From NCBI GenBank assembly GCA_947475315.1, contig CANJMY010000003.1:29491-93490 (forward strand): a DNA stretch of 64,000 bases, read 5' to 3'. Origin of the DNA: Pseudomonadota bacterium (GTDB taxonomy: Bacteria; Myxococcota_A; UBA796; GCA-2862545). This document shows positions 59,714 through 64,000 of the stretch, one piece after another; the stretch's first letter is position 1; the number at the start of each line of letters is the position of its first letter. The notes under the pieces were generated by a model. The model was not told the origin of the DNA. It ran no database searches and saw nothing but the letters and a program-made list of their open reading frames with translations. The position numbers and the translations under genes are program-made.

Positions 59714-62637
59714 TGCGGCCCCTGATCCTGGCGCTGGCCCTGTGCTCGGGCGTCGCGTTCGCGCAGGAGTCGCCGGACGGCGGCAACAGCGAGCTGGCGA
59801 TCGTCGAGCCTCCGAAGATCGTGCACTACGTCGAGGCCGAGTACCCGCCGGAGGCGCGCGAGCAGGGCGTGGAGGCCTCGGTCGACCTGCTGGTCGAGCT
59901 CGACGAGCGCGGCAACGTCGTCGACGTCAGCGTCCAGCACCGCACCGGGCGCGGGTTTGACGAGGCCGCCGTCGCGGCGGTGCAGAAGATGACCTTCTCG
60001 CCCGCGCGGACCACCGCCGGCGCGGTGGCGGTCGCCTTCCCGTTCACCTACGTGTTCGACCTGCCCAACCCCGACGGGGAGGCCGAGGATCTGCCGATCG
60101 TCACGCCGCCTGCGGTGAAGGACTACGTCGAGGCGGTCTACCCGCCAGACGCGCTCGCCCAGAAGTTGGAGGGCACGGTCACGCTGATCGTCACCCTGGA
60201 CGAGAACGGCGCGGTCGGAGACGCCGCGGTCTCCGAGGGCATCGGTAACGGGTTCGACGAGGCCGCCCTCGATGCCGTGAAGCACATGACCTTCACGCCC
60301 GCCCAGACGGCCAAGGGCCCGATCGGCGTGGTGTTCGAGTTCGCGTACACCTTCACGTTGAAGCCCGAAGTGCCGGTTGAAGCCGTGCCTCCGCCCATCA
60401 ACTTCGACGGCAGGATCCGCGAGATGGGCACCCGACAGCCGGTCGTCGGCGCGATCGTCATGGTCGCCGACTCCGACCTGACCACCACCACGGACGCCGA
60501 GGGCCACTTCGAGCTCCGCGGCGTGCCGGTCGGTCCGCACAAGGTCCGCGTCCGCGATCCCCAGCACGTCGAGCTGGACCAGGACGTCGAGATCCTCGAG
60601 GGTCAGGCCACCACGGCCGACCTGTGGATCCGCGCCCTGACGTACCGCGAGAACGAGTCGGTCGCGTACTACCAGAAGGAGCGCCAGGAGGTCACCCGTC
60701 GAACGCTGACGATCGACGAGGTGAAGTCCATCCCCGGCACCTTCGGCGACCCCGTGAAGGTCATCCAGACCCTGCCGGGCGCTGCGCGCTCACCGTTCGG
60801 CACCGGCCTGCTGATCATCCGTGGCTCCAACCCGGAAGACTCCGCCGTCTACGTCGACGGCGTGCGCATCCCGATCGTCTACCACCTCACCGGCACCACC
60901 TCGGTGCTGTCGCCGGACTCGGTCGAGGCCGTCGACTACCTCCCCGGCGGCTACGGCGTGCAGTACGGCCGCAGCATGGGCGGCACCATCGACGTCCGCA
61001 CCAAGGAGAAGTTCGGCGAGAAGAAGCTGATCTGGGGCACCGACGTGCTCGACTCGCAGCTGTGGTTCGAGGGCAACGTCGGCAAGAACGGCAGCCAGGG
61101 CTTGGCGATCGGCGCCCGTCGCTCCTACATCGACCTGATCCTGCCTGCGTTCACCAAGAACCTCGGCGTGCAGATCAAGCCGGTCTACTGGGACTACCAG
61201 CTCAAGTGGATCCCCACGCTGAAGAACAAGAAGGACAAGTTCAGCGCCTTCGTGTTCGGCTTCCAGGACATCATCGCCGTGTCGACGGACACCGGCACCG
61301 CCCAGGGCACCGATCAGGACACCCAGGGCGACCTTCGGACGATGTACCAGTCACACCGCATCATCCTGCGTTGGCAGCACGAATTCAGCGACAAGCTCAA
61401 GCTGGATCTGCGTCCTAGCGTCGGCGTCGACACGACCGAGTTCGGGCTGGGCGCGGACTTCAAGCTGTCGAACTGGAACGTGCTGTTCCAGATGCGCGGA
61501 GACGTGAACTGGACCCCGGTGCCGTCGGTCGAGATCAACCCCGGCGTCGACTTCATCGGCGGCCCCTACCGCTTCGACTTTCGCTCACCGTTCTCGTTCG
61601 CCGACCTCGATGACCCGCTCGCCGAGCGCGACTCCGTTGGGTTCGACGGCAAGGGCACGGCCTGGTCGCCCGACGCCTACCTCAAGTTCAACTTCAGGCC
61701 CCTCAAGGACCGCGAACGCTGGCTGCTGACGGTCGGCGGCCGACTGAACACGGCGCTGTACGTGGTCAATGGCTCCATCACGTTCGACGCGGGCACGGAG
61801 CGCACGAACATCCTGTCGGGCGACGCGCGCTTCGCCACGCGCTTCATCGCCTACGACAAGGGCGACGTCTCCACCACCCTCAAGGCATCGAGCGGCCTGT
61901 ACCACCAGCCGCCGCAGCCCTACCAGAGCATCGGCCTGGGTACGGCGGCCAAGCTGTTGGCCGAGCAGTCCTTCAACAGCTCGCTCGGCGTCGAGCAGCG
62001 CGTCAGCCAGGCGGTCAGCCTCGACGTCGAGGGCTTCTACCGTTGGTCGGACGACCTGGTCATCTTCAACGACTCGTTCACGGGCGCGGGCACGCAGCCG
62101 TTCACCAACGGCGGCCAGGGCTACGCGGCCGGGTTCGAGGTGATGATCAAGCACGCGCCGGTGAAGCGGTTCTTTGGCTGGATCAGCTACACCTTCTCGC
62201 GCAGCTTCCGCCGGGACAACAAGGACGACGACTGGTACCGGTTCGACTACGACCAGCCTCACATCTTCTCGGCGCAGGGCGGCTACAACTTCCCGTTCGA
62301 CATCGGGGTGAGCGCGCAGATCCAGGTGGTCAGCGGCAACCCCGACACCAAGTTCAACGCCGGCGTCTACGACGTCGACGGCAACTTCTACAACGGGTTC
62401 CAAATCGGCGCGGGCAACTCCGAGCGCCTCCCGACGTTCGTGCAGACCAGCTTCCGCGTGGACAAGACGTTCACCTTCCGCAAGTGGCAGCTCGAGATCT
62501 ACCTCGACCTGATCAACGCCATCCGCGGCGTGAACCCCGAGACGACCGTCTACAACTACGACTACTCTGAGTGGGCCTACGTCCGCGGCCTGCCGATCAT
62601 CCCCAACCTCGGTCTCGAGTTCAGGTTCTGGCCATGA
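59713..62637 (+). CDS. TonB-dependent receptor with two N-terminal TonB-CTD-like domains
   Basis: The product is 974 residues with signal peptide MRPLILALALCSGVAFA. Two copies of a TonB C-terminal-type domain follow (about 33-115 and 125-215), each with a 'YPPEAREQGVEASVDLLVELDERGNVVDV'-like core, cited by its ends; they share VxxYVEAxYPPxA and GFDEAAxxAVxxMTF. Then come a carboxypeptidase-regulatory domain (about 230-305), a plug (about 330-440, with LLIIRGSNPEDSAVYVDGV) and a 22-strand-type barrel to the C-terminus. It is an outer-membrane receptor; the ligand is unknown. The stop overlaps the lipoprotein ATG. Confidence 0.9.
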   Translation: MRPLILALALCSGVAFAQESPDGGNSELAIVEPPKIVHYVEAEYPPEAREQGVEASVDLLVELDERGNVVDVSVQHRTGRGFDEAAVAAVQKMTFSPARTTAGAVAVAFPFTYVFDLPNPDGEAEDLPIVTPPAVKDYVEAVYPPDALAQKLEGTVTLIVTLDENGAVGDAAVSEGIGNGFDEAALDAVKHMTFTPAQTAKGPIGVVFEFAYTFTLKPEVPVEAVPPPINFDGRIREMGTRQPVVGAIVMVADSDLTTTTDAEGHFELRGVPVGPHKVRVRDPQHVELDQDVEILEGQATTADLWIRALTYRENESVAYYQKERQEVTRRTLTIDEVKSIPGTFGDPVKVIQTLPGAARSPFGTGLLIIRGSNPEDSAVYVDGVRIPIVYHLTGTTSVLSPDSVEAVDYLPGGYGVQYGRSMGGTIDVRTKEKFGEKKLIWGTDVLDSQLWFEGNVGKNGSQGLAIGARRSYIDLILPAFTKNLGVQIKPVYWDYQLKWIPTLKNKKDKFSAFVFGFQDIIAVSTDTGTAQGTDQDTQGDLRTMYQSHRIILRWQHEFSDKLKLDLRPSVGVDTTEFGLGADFKLSNWNVLFQMRGDVNWTPVPSVEINPGVDFIGGPYRFDFRSPFSFADLDDPLAERDSVGFDGKGTAWSPDAYLKFNFRPLKDRERWLLTVGGRLNTALYVVNGSITFDAGTERTNILSGDARFATRFIAYDKGDVSTTLKASSGLYHQPPQPYQSIGLGTAAKLLAEQSFNSSLGVEQRVSQAVSLDVEGFYRWSDDLVIFNDSFTGAGTQPFTNGGQGYAAGFEVMIKHAPVKRFFGWISYTFSRSFRRDNKDDDWYRFDYDQPHIFSAQGGYNFPFDIGVSAQIQVVSGNPDTKFNAGVYDVDGNFYNGFQIGAGNSERLPTFVQTSFRVDKTFTFRKWQLEIYLDLINAIRGVNPETTVYNYDYSEWAYVRGLPIIPNLGLEFRFWP

Positions 62638-63581
62638 GCACCCGTCACCTCGCCCGCTCCGGTCGCGGCGCCGCGTGGGTCGCCGTCCTCTCCCTGGCGC
62701 TCGCCGGTTGCCCCATCGGCAACAACAAGTACGCCAAGCCCAAGGATCTCTCCCCGTCCTGGCGCATCGACAAGCTCCGCGTCCTCGCGGTCCGCGCCGA
62801 TCCGCCTGAGATCCTGCCGGGTCAGACCGCCACCTTCAGCGCCCTGGTCACCGATCCGAACGATGAGGTCGGAGCGGTGGTGTGGCTCGCCTGCCCGCCC
62901 GACGACAACGGCGGCGTGGGCCTTGGCTGCAGCATCGACCCGACCTTCGACTTCAGCAACGCCACGCCGGACGCGCTGCTGGCGGCGGGCTTCATCGGCT
63001 TCGAGCCCTTCTTGGCCCCGACCTACACGCCGCCCACCGACCTGCTCGACAACCTCGACGAGTTCCAGGCCCGCGACGGCGAGTACGTGCTCGTCCAGAT
63101 CGCCGTCCTCCCCCAGTCGATCATGGACGCCGGCTTCGACGGCGCCGACTTCGACTTCAACCAGCTCGAGGCCGCCTACAAGCGCCTGGTGGTCAGCACC
63201 GAGACGCAGCCGAACCAGAACCCCAGCGTCAGCACGCTGATGGTCGACGGCGTCAACATCCCCGAGGGCACGGTCGTCCAGGTCGACCCCGGCGAGACGT
63301 ATACGATCACGCCCGTCCTGACTGAAGGCAGCATCGAGATCTACGACTACACCGACAAGAACGGCCTCACGACCAAGCGCAACGAGGAGCCGTACTTCGA
63401 GTGGTATGCGGACGGCGGCGAACTCACCGTTTCGGCTTCGCTCTTCCCGTATTTGGACGGCAAGTGGAAGGCGCCGTTGCCCGAGGATGACGGGCCGAAG
63501 TCTGGCACATGGTGGGGGGTCGTGCGCGACCGGCGTGGTGGGATGAACTGGATCTCCAGGCAGTGGGCGGTTCGGGAGTAG
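62634..63581 (+). CDS. Lipoprotein of the Ton operon
   Basis: The product is 315 residues from ATG at 62634, which overlaps the receptor stop. The lipobox is LALAGC; the mature part begins with a linker and an Ig-like segment (RVLAVRADPPEILPGQTATFSALV, cited by its ends) and ends with aromatic repeats (EWYADGGELTVSASLF; WWGVVRDRRGGMNW). I do not recognise a family beyond the general 'PPEILPGQTAT' domain seen in myxobacterial lipoproteins. Coupling suggests it works with the receptor, possibly in ligand capture at the cell surface. Confidence 0.8.
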   Translation: MSTRHLARSGRGAAWVAVLSLALAGCPIGNNKYAKPKDLSPSWRIDKLRVLAVRADPPEILPGQTATFSALVTDPNDEVGAVVWLACPPDDNGGVGLGCSIDPTFDFSNATPDALLAAGFIGFEPFLAPTYTPPTDLLDNLDEFQARDGEYVLVQIAVLPQSIMDAGFDGADFDFNQLEAAYKRLVVSTETQPNQNPSVSTLMVDGVNIPEGTVVQVDPGETYTITPVLTEGSIEIYDYTDKNGLTTKRNEEPYFEWYADGGELTVSASLFPYLDGKWKAPLPEDDGPKSGTWWGVVRDRRGGMNWISRQWAVRE

Positions 63582-63625
63582 AGCACTTCGCAGTACGGGG
63601 GGCGACGTCGCGGGTTCGGCTGGTT

Positions 63626-63797
63626 GTGGGAGCGTCCCACCGCGTACCCCTGCGGGGCGAGGCTCATCGTGGGGGCGGCCCACCGCGCGCCCCTGCGGGG
63701 CGGGGCTTCTTGTGGTGGCGTCCCACTTCGCACCCCTGCGGGGCGGGGCTCTCGGTGGGAGCGTCCCACTGCGCGCCCTTGCAGGGCGGGGCATTTG
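63626..63797 (+). repeat. Four tandem 43-base hairpin units
   Basis: Unit starts at 63626, 63669, 63712 and 63755, each exactly 43 bases. Each unit has a first palindrome (GTGGGAGCGTCCCAC in units 1 and 4) and a second one (CCCC-TGC-GGGG). In unit 4 the second stem changes to CCCT-TGC-AGGG, a compensatory pair. A degraded copy may start at about 63583 (CACTTCGCA...GGGGGGCG). Because 43 is not a multiple of three the array is not a coding repeat. Confidence 0.85.
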
Positions 63798-63912
63798 CGC
63801 AGACCCGGCCTGCGGCGCGTCGCTCGCCGCTCGGGCCGGTCACCCGGGAGAGCGGGCCCTTTGGCGCGCCCCTCGGGAGATTGCGGCGACGTCCGGCTCC
63901 GGCAGGCCTGAT
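63798..63912 (+). other. Non-coding stretch between repeats and hairpin
   Basis: GC-rich sequence with several short CGG/CCG palindromes but no convincing gene, promoter or RNA on either strand. Short open frames here have no start signal and no recognisable product. Confidence 0.5.
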
Positions 63913-63967
63913 CGCAGGGATCTGCCTCCGCGGACCTGGAAACGGTCCGCTGCGACAGATCCCTGCG
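63913..63967 (+). repeat. Two-tier hairpin at window end
   Basis: The outer stem CGCAGGGATCTG (63913-63924) pairs with CAGATCCCTGCG (63956-63967), 12 perfect pairs. The inner stem GCGGACC (63930-63936) pairs with GGTCCGC (63944-63950), seven pairs. They are separated by a CCTCC/TGCGA internal loop and capped by TGGAAAC. It could be a REP-like element, a structured RNA or a terminator without a U-tract. Nothing else is supported to 64000. Confidence 0.7.
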
Positions 63968-64000
63968 CGGCCAGCCTGCGCCTGACAGCGCAGCGAAGGG

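Noticed and set aside
63626..63797. CRISPR array or coding repeat
   Set aside because: Units are contiguous with no spacers, and 43 bases shifts the reading frame in every unit.

Overview
The window is GC-rich chromosomal DNA from a bacterium that is most likely a member of the Myxococcota or a near relative (the former Deltaproteobacteria). This is inferred from several things. A secreted protein with DCDDG-type repeats ends in a MYXO-CTERM-like tail. There is a DUF507 protein, a double-FHA protein, many lipoproteins, and GC-rich third codon positions throughout. No species can be named from the sequence. No rRNA, CRISPR array, phage or insertion sequence was seen.

Positions 1-26,890, all on the minus strand, hold one large translation/transcription superlocus. 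In transcription order it runs tRNA-Thr(TGT), tRNA-Tyr, tRNA-Gly, tRNA-Thr(GGT), tuf, secE, nusG, rplK, rplA, rplJ, rplL, rpoB, rpoC, rpsL, rpsG, rpsJ, rplD, rplW, rplB, rpsS, rplV, rpsC, rplP, rpmC, rpsQ, rplN, rplX, rplE, rpsH, rplF, rplR, rpsE, rpmD, rplO, secY, rpsM, rpsK. This is the classical bacterial order joined into one block, but several usual members are missing: fusA, rplC, rpsN, adk/map, infA, rpmJ and rpmG. Candidate internal promoters lie before secE, rpsL, rpsJ, rpsQ and rpsM, and GC-rich hairpins fill the gaps. RpoC carries an insertion of about 225 residues.

Positions 26,950-43,270 hold mixed housekeeping and envelope genes: an RqcH/NFACT protein divergent from a LolA-like secreted protein, an FHA protein with HMG-CoA lyase, a persulfide dioxygenase-rhodanese fusion, a MacA/MacB-type exporter in three coupled genes, a YaiI protein, a lipoprotein with two CXXCH motifs, an M23 peptidase, an OMP-like protein overlapping a DUF507 gene, a Crp-family regulator, tRNA-Met with a strong terminator, a lipoprotein hydrolase and MgtE.

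Positions 43,270-57,660 hold a very large class A PBP with an insertion inside its transpeptidase domain, two divergent secreted proteins with DCDDG repeats, a CoA-disulfide-reductase-like enzyme fused to rhodanese, a START-domain protein, and a five-gene exporter operon (TolC, DevC, DevA, DevB, TetR) in which every junction is a four-base start/stop overlap. tRNA-Cys follows.

Positions 57,860-63,580 hold a Ton-like operon: ExbB, ExbD, TonB, a TonB-dependent receptor that itself carries two TonB C-terminal-like domains at its N-terminus, and a lipoprotein. Beyond it, 63,582-64,000 has no gene but holds four tandem 43-base units that fold into paired hairpins, and one long two-tier hairpin.
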